Shown here: one piece after another, positions 46,901 through 60,856 of the stretch
Layout: each line of letters starts with the position of its first letter
How positions within the stretch are numbered: the stretch's first letter is position 1
Assembly: GCA_029224185.1 (NCBI GenBank)
Contig: CM055191.1
Coordinates: 25,923,805 to 25,987,804 of the forward strand
Direction of reading: 5' to 3'
Source: Karalla daura
Taxonomy: Eukaryota; Chordata; Actinopteri; Chaetodontiformes; Leiognathidae
Length of the DNA: 64,000 bases
Made by a program: the position numbers and the translations under genes
The notes under the pieces: model-generated
Database searches by the model: none
The model's input: only the letters and a program-made list of their open reading frames with translations
What the model was told of the DNA's origin: nothing

Positions 46901-49900
46901 CCCGTGCGCCTTGTGAAATTTAAACGACGAGCCTCATTGTAGGCCCAGTGCAGCCTTTTCTCTCCATAAGCCCCCATTCATTGTCCAACCGCTGCCATCA
47001 ATGTTAAACGTTACACTACTCCTCGCGACTGTGGCCACAGTTCTCATAGTACACACACCAAATCTTGTCAGGGCGTTCTGGAGACTGTCCCCTATGGCGT
47101 GACAGTGAGCTCATATTCCAGATAGGTGAAAGCGCAGTCTCCATAGAGCCAAATGTTTATCACTTGGCCAATTTGGCTTTTTCCCATAAGAATGAATGGG
47201 AAAAACAGAACTCCACAAACAAACATTCGCAACTTTGCCATTCTTTGACTTTGAAACTTCATTTTCATTTCAAAAATTGAAGAATCTTGTGGCTTGTTTG
47301 TGTCGCGAGTTGCACGCTGATAGGTTGTATGGTTTGTCAGCAGCACCTCTTCTCGACGACCATGTGCTCAGGTACCTGCTCCAATGTCTCCTCTGCTGAC
47401 ATGGTAATACAAAGTGATGAGGCGTCCAGCTTCAATGCACCCCAGCATATGGCACAGGCCCTGGGAGACTCCCAGAGTTTGAAAGGGCCCCCTCAGCATT
47501 GGGCATGTCCAATCTCTTCTTAGCACCGGGCCGACATGCGGGATCGCTTAAAAATCAGCTCTCGTTTCGCTCTTTTCACGCTGCTCCCTGCCACACCCGA
47601 AGCAGCAGACAAATTCTTTTTTCCAGTTTTGTAGGAACATTGGTGCTCTCTCATGCGGGGCAGGCCATAAACCCGTGCGCCTTGTGAAATTTAAACGACG
47701 AGCCTCATCGTAGGCCCAGTGCAGCCTTTTCTCTCCATGACCCCCATTCATTGTCCCACCACAGCCATCAATGTTAAACGTTACACTACTTCTCGCGTCT
47801 GTGGCCACAGTTCTCATAGTACACACACCAAATCGTGTCAGGGCGTTCTGGAGACTGTCCCCTACGGCGTGACAGTGAGCTCATATTCCAGATAGGTGAA
47901 AGCGCAGTCTCCATAGAGCCAAATGTTTATCACTTGGCCAATTCGGCTCGTTCCCATAAGAATGAATGGGAAAAACAGAACTCCACAAACAAACACTCGC
48001 AACGTTGCCATACTTTGACTTTGAAGCTTCATTTTCATTTCAAAAATTGAAGAATCTTGTGGCTTGTTTGTGTAGCGAGTTGCACGCTGATAGGTTGTAT
48101 GGTTTGTCAGCAGCACCTCTTCTCGACGACCATGTGCCCAGGTGCCTGCTCCAATGACTCCTCTGCTGACATGGTCATACAAAGTGATGAGGCGTCCAGC
48201 TTCAATGCACCCCAGCATATGGCACAGGCCCTGGGAGACTCCCAGAGTTTGAAAGGGCCCCCTCAGCATTGGGCATGTCCAATCTCTTCTTAGCACCGGG
48301 CCGATATGCGGGATCGCTTAAAAATCAGCTCTCGTTTTGCTCTTTTCACGCTGCTCCCAGCCACACCCGAAGCAGCAGACAAATTCTTTTTTCCAGTTTT
48401 GTAGGAACATTGGTGCTCTCTCATGCGGGTTAGGCCATAAACCCGTGCGCCTTGTGAAATTTAAACGACGAGCCTCATTGTAGGCCCAGTGCAGCCTTTT
48501 CTCTCCATAAGCCCCCATTCATTGTCCAACCGCTGCCATCAATGTTAAACGTTACACTACTCCTCGCGACTGTGGCCACAGTTCTCATAGTACACACACC
48601 AAATCTTGTCAGGGCGTTCTGGAGACTGTCCCCTACGGCGTGACAGTGAGCTCATATTCCAGATAGGTGAAAGCGCAGTCTCCATAGAGCCAAATGTTTA
48701 TCACTTGGCCAATTTGGCTTTTTCCCATAAGAATGAATGGGAAAAACAGAACTCCACAAACAAACATTCGCAACTTTGCCATTCTTTGACTTTGAAACTT
48801 CATTTTCATTTCAAAAATTGAAGAATCTTGTGGCTTGTTTGTGTCGCGAGTTGCACGCTGATAGGTTGTATGGTTTGTCAGCAGCACCTCTTCTCGACGA
48901 CCATGTGCTCAGGTACCTGCTCCAATGTCTCCTCTGCTGACATGGTAATACAAAGTGATGAGGCGTCCAGCTTCAATGCACCCCAGCATATGGCACAGGC
49001 CCTGGGAGACTCCCAGAGTTTGAAAGGGCCCCCTCAGCATTGGGCATGTCCAATCTCTTCTTAGCACCGGGCCGACATGCGGGATCGCTTAAAAATCAGC
49101 TCTCGTTTCGCTCTTTTCACGCTGCTCCCTGCCACACCCGAAGCAGCAGACAAATTCTTTTTTCCAGTTTTGTAGGAACATTGGTGCTCTCTCATGCGGG
49201 GCAGGCCATAAACCCGTGCGCCTTGTGAAATTTAAACGACGAGCCTCATCGTAGGCCCAGTGCAGCCTTTTCTCTCCATGACCCCCATTCATTGTCCCAC
49301 CACAGCCATCAATGTTAAACGTTACACTACTCCTCGCGTCTGTGGCCACAGTTCTCATAGTACACACACCAAATCGTGTCAGGGCGTTCTGGAGACTGTC
49401 CCCTACGGCGTGACAGTGAGCTCATATTCCAGATAGGTGAAAGCGCAGTCTCCATAGAGCCAAATGTTTATCACTTGGCCAATTTGGCTTTTTCCCATAA
49501 GAATGAATGGGAAAAACAGAACTCCACAAACAAACATTCGCAACTTTGCCATTCTTTGACTTTGAAACTTCATTTTCATTTCAAAAATTGAAGAATCTTG
49601 TGGCTTGTTTGTGTAGCGAGTTGCACGCTGATAGGTTGTATGGTTTGTCAGCAGCACCTCTTCTCGACGACCATGTGCCCAGGTACCTGCTCCAATGACT
49701 CCTCTGCTGACATGGTCATACAAAGTGATGAGGCGTCCAGCTTCAATGCACCCCAGCATATGGCACAGGCCCTGGGAGACTCCCAGAGTTTGAAAGGGCC
49801 CCCTCAGCATTGGGCATGTCCAATCTCTTCTTAGCACCGGGCCGACATGCGGGATCGCTTAAAAATCAGCTCTCGTTTCGCTCTTTTCACGCTGCTCCCA

Positions 49901-51616
49901 GCCACACCCGAAGCAGCAGACAAATTCTTTTTTCCAGTTTTGTAGGAAGATTGGTGCTCTCTCATGCGGGGCAGGCCATAAACCCGTGCGCCTTGTGAAA
50001 TTTAAACGACGAGCCTCATCGTAGGCCCAGTGCAGCCTTTTCTCTCCATAAGCCCCCATTCATTGTCCCACCACTGCCATCAATGTTAAACGTTACACTA
50101 CTCCTCGCGACTGTGGCCACAGTTCTCATAGTACACACACCAAATCGTGTCAGGGCGTTCTGGAGACTGTCCCCTACGGCGTGACAGTGAGCTCATATTC
50201 CAGATAGGTGAAAGCGCAGTCTCCATAGAGCCAAATGTTTATCACTTGGCCAATTCGGCTCGTTCCCATAAGAATGAATGGGAAAAACAGAACTCCACAA
50301 ACAAACATTCGCAACGTTGCCATACTTTGACTTTGAAACTTCATTTTCATTTCAAAAATTGAAGAATCTTGTGGCTTGTTTGTGTAGCGAGTTGCACGCT
50401 GATAGGTTGTATGGTTTGTCAGCAGCACCTCTTCTCGACGACCATGTGCCCAGGTGCCTGCTCCAATGACTCCTCTGCTGACATGGTCATACAAAGTGAT
50501 GAGGCGTCCAGCTTCAATGCACCCCAGCATATGGCACAGGCCCTGGGAGACTCCCAGAGTTTGAAAGGGCCCCCTCAGCATTGGGCATGTCCAATCTCTT
50601 CTTAGCACCGGGCCGACATGCGGGATCGCTTAAAAATCAGCTCTCGTTTCGCTCTTTTCACGCTGCTCCCTGCCACACCCGAAGCAGCAGACAAATTCTT
50701 TTTTCCAGTTTTGTAGGAAGATTGGTGCTCTCTCATGCGGGGCAGGCCATAAACCCGTGCGCCTTGTGAAATTTAAACGACGAGCCTCATCGTAGGCCCA
50801 GTGCAGCCTTTTCTCTCCATAAGCCCCCATTCATTGTCCCACCACTGCCATCAATGTTAAACGTTACAAAACTCCTCGCGACTGTGGCCACAGTTCTCTT
50901 AGTACACACACCAAATCGTGTCAGGGCGTTCTGGAGACTGTCCCCTACGGCGTGACAGTGAGCTCATATTCCAGATAGGTGAAAGCGCAGTCTCCATAGA
51001 GCCAAATGTTTATCACTTGGCCAATTCGGCTCGTTCCCATAAGAATGAATGGGAAAAACAGAACTCCACAAACAAACATTCGCAACGTTGCCATACTTTG
51101 ACTTTGAAACTTCATTTTCATTTCAAAAATTGAAGAATCTTGTGGTGTGTTTGTGTAGCGAGTTGCACGTTGATAGGTTGTATGGTTTTTCAGCAGCACC
51201 TCTTCTCGACGACCATGTGCTCAAGTACCTGCTCCATTGTCTCCTCTGCTGACATGGTAATACAAAGTGATGAGGCGTCCAGCTTCAATGCACCCCAGCA
51301 GATGGCACAGGCCCTGGGAGACTCCCAGAGTTTGAAAGGGCCCCCTCAGCATTGGGCATGTCCAATCTCTTCTTAGCACCGGGCCGACATGCGGGATCGC
51401 TTAAAAATCAGCTCTCGTTTCGCTCTTTTCACGCTGCTCCCAGCCACACCCGAAGCAGCAGACAAATTCTTTTTTCCAGTTTTGTAGGAACATTGGTGCT
51501 CTCTCATGCGGGTTAGGCCATAAACCCGTGCGCCTTGTGAAATTTAAACGACGAGCCTCATCGTAGGCCCAGTGCAGCCTTTTCTCTCCATAAGCCCCCA
51601 TTCATTGTCCAACCGC
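43909..51616. repeat. Block VII: mosaic with nested 8-mer and dimer duplications
   Basis: Monomers start at 43909, 44680, 45451, 46222, 46993, 47763, 48534, 49304, 50075 and 50846. The stretch from about 44170 to 46590 reappears about 6,166 bp later (about 50340 to 52750, running into the next block). The unit starts at 44680 and 50846 share the private variants GTTACAAAACTCC and CTCTTAGTAC. The unit at 46993 reappears at 48534 (1,541 bp), both reading TTTGTGTCGCGAG. Several units carry CTCCCTGCC in place of CTCCCAGCC. Units at 46993, 48534 and the chimera at 43139 are 770 bp from the CATGACCCCC deletion. Confidence 0.82.
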
Positions 51617-54600
51617 TGCCATCAATTTTAAACGTTACACTACTCCTCGCGACTGTGGCCACAGTTCTCATAGTACACACACCAAATCTTGTCAGGGCGT
51701 TCTGGAGACTGTCCCCTACGGCGTGACAGTGAGCTCATATTCCAGATAGGTGAAAGCGCAGTCTCCACAGAGCCAAATGTTTATCACTTGGCCAATTCGG
51801 CTCGTTCCCATAAGAATGAATGGGAAAAACAGAACTCCACAAACAAACATTCGCAACGTTGCCATACTTTGGCTTTGAAACTTCATTTTCATTTCAAAAA
51901 TTGAAGAATCTTGTGGTGTGTTTGTAGAGCGAGTTGCACGCTGATAGTTTGTATGGTTTTTCAGCAGCACCTCTTCTCGACGACCATGTGCTCAGGTACC
52001 TGCTCCAATGTCTCCTCTGCTGACATGGTCATACAAAGTGATGAGGCGTCCAGCTTCAATGCACCCCAGCAGATGGCACAGGCCCTGGGAGACTCCCAGA
52101 GTTTGAAAGGGCCCCCTCAGCATTGGGCATGTCCAATCTCTTCTTAGCACCGGGCCGACATGCGGGATCGCTTAAAAATCAGCTCTCGTTTCGCTCTTTT
52201 CACGCTGCTCCCTGCCACACCCGAAGCAGCAGACAAATTCTTTTTTCCAGTTTTGTAGGAAGATTGGTGCTCTCTCATGCGGGGCAGGCCATAAACCCGT
52301 GCGCCTTGTGAAATTTAAACGACGAGCCTCATCGTAGGCCCAGTGCAGCCTTTTCTCTCCATAAGCCCCCATTCATTGTCCCACCACTGCCATCAATGTT
52401 AAACGTTACACTACTCCTCGCGACTGTGGCCACAGTTCTCATAGTACACACACCAAATCGTGTCAGGGCGTTCTGGAAACTCTCCCCTACGGCTTGACAG
52501 TTAGCTCATATTCCAGATAGGTGAAAGCGCAGTCTCCATAGAGCCAAATGTTTATCACTTGGCCAAATAGGTTCTTTCCCATAAGAATGAATGGGGAAAA
52601 GAGAACTCCACAAACAAACATTCGCAACGTTGCCATACTTTGACTTTGAAACTTCATTTTCATTTCAAAAATTGAAGAATCTTGTGGTGTGTTTGTAGAG
52701 CGAGTTGCACGCTGATAGGTTGTATGGTTTTTCAGCAGCACCTCTTCTCGACGACCATGTGCTCAAGTTCCTGCTCCATTGTCTCCTCTGCTGACATGGT
52801 CATACAAAGTGATGAGGCGTCCACCTTCAATGCACCCCAGCAGATGGCACAGGCCCTGGGAGACTCCCAGAGTTTGAAAGGGCCCCCTCAGCATTGGGCA
52901 TGTCCAATCTCTTCTTAGCACCGGGCCGACATGCGGGATCGCTTAAAAATCAGCTCTCGTTTCGCTCTTTTCACGCTGCTCCCAGCCACACCCGAAGCAG
53001 CAGACAAATTCTTTTTTCCAGTTTTGTAGGAACATTGGTGCTCTCTCATGCGGGTTAGGCCATAAACCCGTGCGCCTTGTGAAATTTAAACGACGAGCCT
53101 CATTGTAGGCCCAGTGCAGCCTTTTCTCTCCATGAGCCCCCATTCATTGTCCCACCACTGCCATCAATGCTAAACGCTACACTACTCGCGACTGTGGCCA
53201 CAGTTCTCATACTACACACACCAAATCGTGTCAGGGCGTTCTGGAGACTGTCCCCTACGGCGTGACAGTGAGCTCATATTCCAGATAGGTGAAAGCGCAG
53301 TCTCCATAGAGCCAAATGTTTATCACTTGGCCAATTCGGCTCGTTCCCATAAGAATGAATGGGAAAAACAGAACTCCACAAACAAACATTCGCAACGTTG
53401 CCATACTTTGGCTTTGAAACTTCATTTTCATTTCAAAAATTGAAGAATCTTGTGGTGTGTTTGTAGAGCGAGTTGCACGCTGATAGGTTGTATGGTTTGT
53501 CAGCAGCACCTCTTCTCGACGACCATGTGCCCAGGTACCTGCTCCAATGACTCCTCTGCTGACATGGTCATACAAAGTGATGAGGCGTCCAGCTTCAATG
53601 CACCCCAGCATATGGCACAGGCCCTGGGAGACTCCCAGAGTTTGAAAGGGCCCCCTCAGCATTGGGCATGTCCAATCTCTTCTTAGCACCGGGCCGACAT
53701 GCGGGATCGCTTAAAAATCAGCTCTCGTTTTGCTCTTTTCACGCTGCTCCCAGCCACACCCGAAGCAGCAGACAAATTCTTTTTTCCAGTTTTGTAGGAA
53801 GATTGGTGCTCTCTCATGCGGGGCAGGCCATAAACCCGTGCGCCTTGTGAAATTTAAACGACGAGCCTCATCGTAGGCCCAGTGCAGCCTTTTCTCTCCA
53901 TAAGCCCCCATTCATTGTCCCACCACTGCCATCAATGTTAAACGTTACACTACTCCTCGCGACTGTGGCCACAGTTCTCATAGTACACACACCAAATCGT
54001 GTCAGGGCGTTCTGGAGACTGTCCCCTACGGCGTGACAGTGAGCTCATATTCCAGATAGGTGAAAGCGCAGTCTCCACAGAGCCAAATGTTTATCACTTG
54101 GCCAATTCGGCTCGTTCCCATAAGAATGAATGGGAAAAACAGAACTCCACAAACAAACATTCGCAACGTTGCCATACTTTGGCTTTGAAACTTCATTTTC
54201 ATTTCAAAAATTGAAGAATCTTGTGGTGTGTTTGTAGAGCGAGTTGCACGCTGATAGGTTGTATGGTTTTTCAGCAGCACCTCTTCTCGACGACCATGTG
54301 CTCAGGTACCTGCTCCAATGTCTCCTCTGCTGACATGGTCATACAAAGTGATGAGGCGTCCAGCTTCAATGCACCCCAGCAGATGGCACAGGCCCTGGGA
54401 GACTCCCAGAGTTTGAAAGGGCCCCCTCAGCATTGGGCATGTCCAATCTCTTCTTAGCACCGGGCCGACATGCGGGATCGCTTAAAAATCAGCTCTCGTT
54501 TCGCTCTTTTCACGCTGCTCCCTGCCACACCCGAAGCAGCAGACAAATTCTTTTTTCCAGTTTTGTAGGAAGATTGGTGCTCTCTCATGCGGGGCAGGCC

Positions 54601-56236
54601 ATAAACCCGTGCGCCTTGTGAAATTTAAACGACGAGCCTCATCGTAGGCCCAGTGCAGCCTTTTCTCTCCATAAGCCCCCATTCATTGTCCCACCACTGC
54701 CATCAATGTTAAACGTTACACTACTCCTCGCGACTGTGGCCACAGTTCTCATAGTACACACACCAAATCGTGTCAGGGCGTTCTGGAAACTCTCCCCTAC
54801 GGCTTGACAGTTAGCTCATATTCCAGATAGGTGAAAGCGCAGTCTCCATAGAGCCAAATGTTTATCACTTGGCCAAATAGGTTCTTTCCCATAAGAATGA
54901 ATGGGGAAAAGAGAACTCCACAAACAAACATTCGCAACGTTGCCATACTTTGACTTTGAAACTTCATTTTCATTTCAAAAATTGAAGAATCTTGTGGTGT
55001 GTTTGTAGAGCGAGTTGCACGCTGATAGGTTGTATGGTTTTTCAGCAGCACCTCTTCTCGACGACCATGTGCTCAAGTTCCTGCTCCATTGTCTCCTCTG
55101 CTGACATGGTCATACAAAGTGATGAGGCGTCCACCTTCAATGCACCCCAGCAGATGGCACAGGCCCTGGGAGACTCCCAGAGTTTGAAAGGGCCCCCTCA
55201 GCATTGGGCATGTCCAATCTCTTCTTAGCACCGGGCCGACATGCGGGATCGCTTAAAAATCAGCTCTCGTTTCGCTCGTTTCACGCTGCTCCCAGCCACA
55301 CCCGAAGCAGCAGACAAATTCTTTTTTCCAGTTTTGTAGGAACATTGGTGCTCTCTCATGCGGGTTAGGCCATAAACCCGTGCGCCTTGTGAAATTTAAA
55401 CGACGAGCCTCATTGTAGGCCCAGTGCAGCCTTTTCTCTCCATGAGCCCCCATTCATTGTCCCACCACTGCCATCAATGCTAAACGCTACACTACTCGCG
55501 ACTGTGGCCACAGTTCTCATACTACACACACCAAATCGTGTCAGGGCGTTCTGGAGACTGTCCCCTACGGCGTGACAGTGAGCTCATATTCCAGATAGGT
55601 GAAAGCGCAGTCTCCATAGAGCCAAATGTTTATCACTTGGCCAATTCGGCTCGTTCCCATAAGAATGAATGGGAAAAACAGAACTCCACAAACAAACATT
55701 CGCAACGTTGCCATACTTTGGCTTTGAAACTTCATTTTCATTTCAAAAATTGAAGAATCTTGTGGTGTGTTTGTAGAGCGAGTTGCACGCTGATAGGTTG
55801 TATGGTTTGTCAGCAGCACCTCTTCTCGACGACCATGTGCCCAGGTACCTGCTCCAATGACTCCTCTGCTGACATGGTCATACAAAGTGATGAGGCGTCC
55901 AGCTTCAATGCACCCCAGCATATGGCACAGGCCCTGGGAGACTCCCAGAGTTTGAAAGGGCCCCCTCAGCATTGGGCATGTCCAATCTCTTCTTAGCACC
56001 GGGCCGACATGCGGGATCGCTTAAAAATCAGCTCTCGTTTTGCTCTTTTCACGCTGCTCCCAGCCACACCCGAAGCAGCAGACAAATTCTTTTTTCCAGT
56101 TTTGTAGGAAGATTGGTGCTCTCTCATGCGGGGCAGGCCATAAACCCGTGCGCCTTGTGAAATTTAAACGACGAGCCTCATCGTAGGCCCAGTGCAGCCT
56201 TTTCTCTCCATAAGCCCCCATTCATTGTCCCACCAC
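51617..56236. repeat. Block VIII: trimer HOR, 2,310-bp period, two copies
   Basis: 51617-53926 and 53927-56236 each contain monomers of 771, 771 and 768 bp (starts 51617, 52388, 53159; 53927, 54698, 55469). All six read GTTTGTAGAGCG where most units read GTTTGTGTAGCG. The second members have GGAAACTCTCC, GTTAGCTC and GGCCAAATAGG; the third have the CCT deletion. The first members differ more (for example the TTTTAAACG start and GATAGTTTG only at 51617), so the copy boundary probably lies inside that monomer. Confidence 0.86.
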
Positions 56237-59200
56237 TGCCATCAATGTTAAACGTTACACTACTCCTCGCGACTGTGGCCACAGTTCTCATAGTACACAC
56301 ACCAAATCGTGTCAGGGCGTTCTGGAGACTGTCCCCTACGGCGTGACAGTGAGCTCATATTCCAGATAGGTGAAAGCGCAGTCTCCATAGAGCCAAATGT
56401 TTATCACTTGGCCAATTCGGCTCGTTCCCATAAGAATGAATGGGAAAAACAGAACTCCAGAAACAAACATTCGCAACGTTGCCATACTTTGACTTTGAAA
56501 CTTCATTTTCATTTCAAAAATTGAAGAATCTTGTGGTGTGTTTGTGTAGCGAGTTGCACGCTGATAGGTTGTATGGTTTTTCAGCAGCACCTCTTCTTGA
56601 CGACCATGTGCTCAAGTACCTGCTCCAATGTCTCCTCTGCTGACATGGTAATACAAAGTGATGAGGCGTCCAGCTTCAATGCACCCCAGCAGATGGCACA
56701 GGCCCTGGGAGACTCCCAGAGTTTGAAAGGGCCCCCTCAGCATTGGGCATGTCCAATCTCTTCTTAGCACCGGGCCGACATGCGGGATCGCTTAAAAATC
56801 AGCTCTCGTTTCGCTCTTTTCACGCTGCTCCCAGCCACACCCGAAGCAGCAGACAAATTCTTTTTTCCAGTTTTGTAGGAACATTGGTGCTCTCTCATGC
56901 GGGTTAGGCCATAAACCCGTGCGCCTTGTGAAATTTAAACGACGAGCCTCATTGTAGGCCCAGTGCAGCCTTTTCTCTCCATGAGCCCCCATTCATTGTC
57001 CCACCACTGCCATCAATGCTAAACGCTACACTACTCGCGACTGTGGCCACAGTTCTCATAGTACACACACCAAATCGTGTCAGGGCGTTCTGGAGACTGT
57101 CCCCTACGGCGTGACAGTGAGCTCATATTCCAGATAGGTGAAAGCGCAGTCTCCATAGAGCCAAATGTTTATCACTTGGCCAATTCGGCTCGTTCCCATA
57201 AGAATGAATGGGAAAAACAGAACTCCACAAACAAACATTCGCAACGTTGCCATACTTTGACTTTGAAGCTTCATTTTCATTTCAAAAATTGAAGAATCTT
57301 GTGGCTTGTTTGTGTAGCGAGTTGCACGCTGATAGGTTGTATGGTTTGTCAGCAGCACCTCTTCTCGACGACCATGTGCCCAGGTGCCTGCTCCAATGAC
57401 TCCTCTGCTGACATGGTCATACAAAGTGATGAGGCGTTCAGCTTCAATGCACCCCAGCATATGGCACAGGCCCTGGGAGACTCCCAGAGTTTGAATGGGC
57501 CCCCTCAGCATTGGGCATGTCCAATCTCTTCTTAGCACCGGGCCGACATGCGGGATCGCTTAAAAATCAGCTCTCGTTTTGCTCTTTTCACGCTGCTCCC
57601 AGCCACACCCGAAGCAGCAGACAAATTCTTTTTTCCAGTTTTGTAGGAAGATTGGTGCTCTCTCATGCGGGGCAGGCCATAAACCCGTGCGCCTTGTGAA
57701 ATTTAAACGACGAGCCTCATCGTAGGCCCAGTGCAGCCTTTTCTCTCCATAAGCCCCCATTCATTGTCCCACCACTGCCATCAATGTTAAACGTTACACT
57801 ACTCCTCGCGACTGTGGCCACAGTTCTCATAGTACACACACCAAATCGTGTCAGGGCGTTCTGGAGACTGTCCCCTACGGCGTGACAGTGAGCTCATATT
57901 CCAGATAGGTGAAAGCGCAGTCTCCATAGAGCCAAATGTTTATCACTTGGCCAATTCGGCTCGTTCCCATAAGAATGAATGGGAAAAACAGAACTCCACA
58001 AACAAACATTCGCAACGTTGCCATACTTTGACTTTGAAGCTTCATTTTCATTTCAAAAATTGAAGAATCTTGTGGCTTGTTTGTGTAGCGAGTTGCACGC
58101 TGATAGGTTGTATGGTTTGTCAGCAGCACCTCTTCTCGACGACCATGTGCCCAGGTGCCTGCTCCAATGACTCCTCTGCTGACATGGTCATACAAAGTGA
58201 TGAGGCGTCCAGCTTCAATGCACCCCAGCATATGGCACAGGCCCTGGGAGACTCCCAGAGTTTGAAAGGGCCCCCTCAGCATTGGGCATGTCCAATCTCT
58301 TCTTAGCACCGGGCCGACATGCGGGATCGCTTAAAAATCAGCTCTCGTTTTGCTCTTTTCACGCTGCTCCCAGCCACACCCGAAGCAGCAGACAAATTCT
58401 TTTTTCCAGTTTTGTAGGAAGATTGGTGCTCTCTCATGCGGGGCAGGCCATAAACCCGTGCGCCTTGTGAAATTTAAACGACGAGCCTCATCGTAGGCCC
58501 AGTGCAGCCTTTTCTCTCCATAAGCCCCCATTCATTGTCCCACCACTGCCATCAATGTTAAACGTTACACTACTCCTCGCGACTGTGGCCACAGTTCTCA
58601 TAGTACACACACCAAATCGTGTCAGGGCGTTCTGGAGACTGTCCCCTACGGCGTGACAGTGAGCTCATATTCCAGATAGGTGAAAGCGCAGTCTCCATAG
58701 AGCCAAATGTTTATCACTTGGCCAATTCGGCTCGTTCCCATAAGAATGAATGGGAAAAACAGAACTCCAGAAACAAACATTCGCAACGTTGCCATACTTT
58801 GACTTTGAAACTTCATTTTCATTTCAAAAATTGAAGAATCTTGTGGTGTGTTTGTGTAGCGAGTTGCACGCTGATAGGTTGTATGGTTTTTCAGCAGCAC
58901 CTCTTCTTGACGACCATGTGCTCAAGTACCTGCTCCAATGTCTCCTCTGCTGACATGGTAATACAAAGTGATGAGGCGTCCAGCTTCAATGCACCCCAGC
59001 AGATGGCACAGGCCCTGGGAGACTCCCAGAGTTTGAAAGGGCCCCCTCAGCATTGGGCATGTCCAATCTCTTCTTAGCACCGGGCCGACATGCGGGATCG
59101 CTTAAAAATCAGCTCTCGTTTCGCTCTTTTCACGCTGCTCCCAGCCACACCCGAAGCAGCAGACAAATTCTTTTTTCCAGTTTTGTAGGAACATTGGTGC

Positions 59201-60856
59201 TCTCTCATGCGGGTTAGGCCATAAACCCGTGCGCCTTGTGAAATTTAAACGACGAGCCTCATTGTAGGCCCAGTGCAGCCTTTTCTCTCCATGAGCCCCC
59301 ATTCATTGTCCCACCACTGCCATCAATGCTAAACGCTACACTACTCGCGACTGTGGCCACAGTTCTCATAGTACACACACCAAATCGTGTCAGGGCGTTC
59401 TGGAGACTGTCCCCTACGGCGTGACAGTGAGCTCATATTCCAGATAGGTGAAAGCGCAGTCTCCATAGAGCCAAATGTTTATCACTTGGCCAATTCGGCT
59501 CGTTCCCATAAGAATGAATGGGAAAAACAGAACTCCACAAACAAACATTCGCAACGTTGCCATACTTTGACTTTGAAGCTTCATTTTCATTTCAAAAATT
59601 GAAGAATCTTGTGGCTTGTTTGTGTAGCGAGTTGCACGCTGATAGGTTGTATGGTTTGTCAGCAGCACCTCTTCTCGACGACCATGTGCCCAGGTGCCTG
59701 CTCCAATGACTCCTCTGCTGACATGGTCATACAAAGTGATGAGGCGTTCAGCTTCAATGCACCCCAGCATATGGCACAGGCCCTGGGAGACTCCCAGAGT
59801 TTGAATGGGCCCCCTCAGCATTGGGCATGTCCAATCTCTTCTTAGCACCGGGCCGACATGCGGGATCGCTTAAAAATCAGCTCTCGTTTTGCTCTTTTCA
59901 CGCTGCTCCCAGCCACACCCGAAGCAGCAGACAAATTCTTTTTTCCAGTTTTGTAGGAAGATTGGTGCTCTCTCATGCGGGGCAGGCCATAAACCCGTGC
60001 GCCTTGTGAAATTTAAACGACGAGCCTCATCGTAGGCCCAGTGCAGCCTTTTCTCTCCATAAGCCCCCATTCATTGTCCCACCACTGCCATCAATGTTAA
60101 ACGTTACACTACTCCTCGCGACTGTGGCCACAGTTCTCATAGTACACACACCAAATCGTGTCAGGGCGTTCTGGAGACTGTCCCCTACGGCGTGACAGTG
60201 AGCTCATATTCCAGATAGGTGAAAGCGCAGTCTCCATAGAGCCAAATGTTTATCACTTGGCCAATTCGGCTCGTTCCCATAAGAATGAATGGGAAAAACA
60301 GAACTCCACAAACAAACATTCGCAACGTTGCCATACTTTGACTTTGAAGCTTCATTTTCATTTCAAAAATTGAAGAATCTTGTGGCTTGTTTGTGTAGCG
60401 AGTTGCACGCTGATAGGTTGTATGGTTTGTCAGCAGCACCTCTTCTCGACGACCATGTGCCCAGGTGCCTGCTCCAATGACTCCTCTGCTGACATGGTCA
60501 TACAAAGTGATGAGGCGTCCAGCTTCAATGCACCCCAGCATATGGCACAGGCCCTGGGAGACTCCCAGAGTTTGAAAGGGCCCCCTCAGCATTGGGCATG
60601 TCCAATCTCTTCTTAGCACCGGGCCGACATGCGGGATCGCTTAAAAATCAGCTCTCGTTTTGCTCTTTTCACGCTGCTCCCAGCCACACCCGAAGCAGCA
60701 GACAAATTCTTTTTTCCAGTTTTGTAGGAAGATTGGTGCTCTCTCATGCGGGGCAGGCCATAAACCCGTGCGCCTTGTGAAATTTAAACGACGAGCCTCA
60801 TCGTAGGCCCAGTGCAGCCTTTTCTCTCCATAAGCCCCCATTCATTGTCCCACCAC
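56237..60856. repeat. Block IX-a: trimer HOR, 2,310-bp period, two copies
   Basis: 56237-58546 and 58547-60856 each hold monomers of 771, 768 and 771 bp (starts 56237, 57008, 57776; 58547, 59318, 60086). First members share ACTCCAGAAAC and CTCTTCTTGACG. Second members share GAGGCGTTCAGC and TTGAATGGGCC. Third members are C-type with AAGCTT. These shared private changes show that the whole trimer was copied as a unit. Confidence 0.93.
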
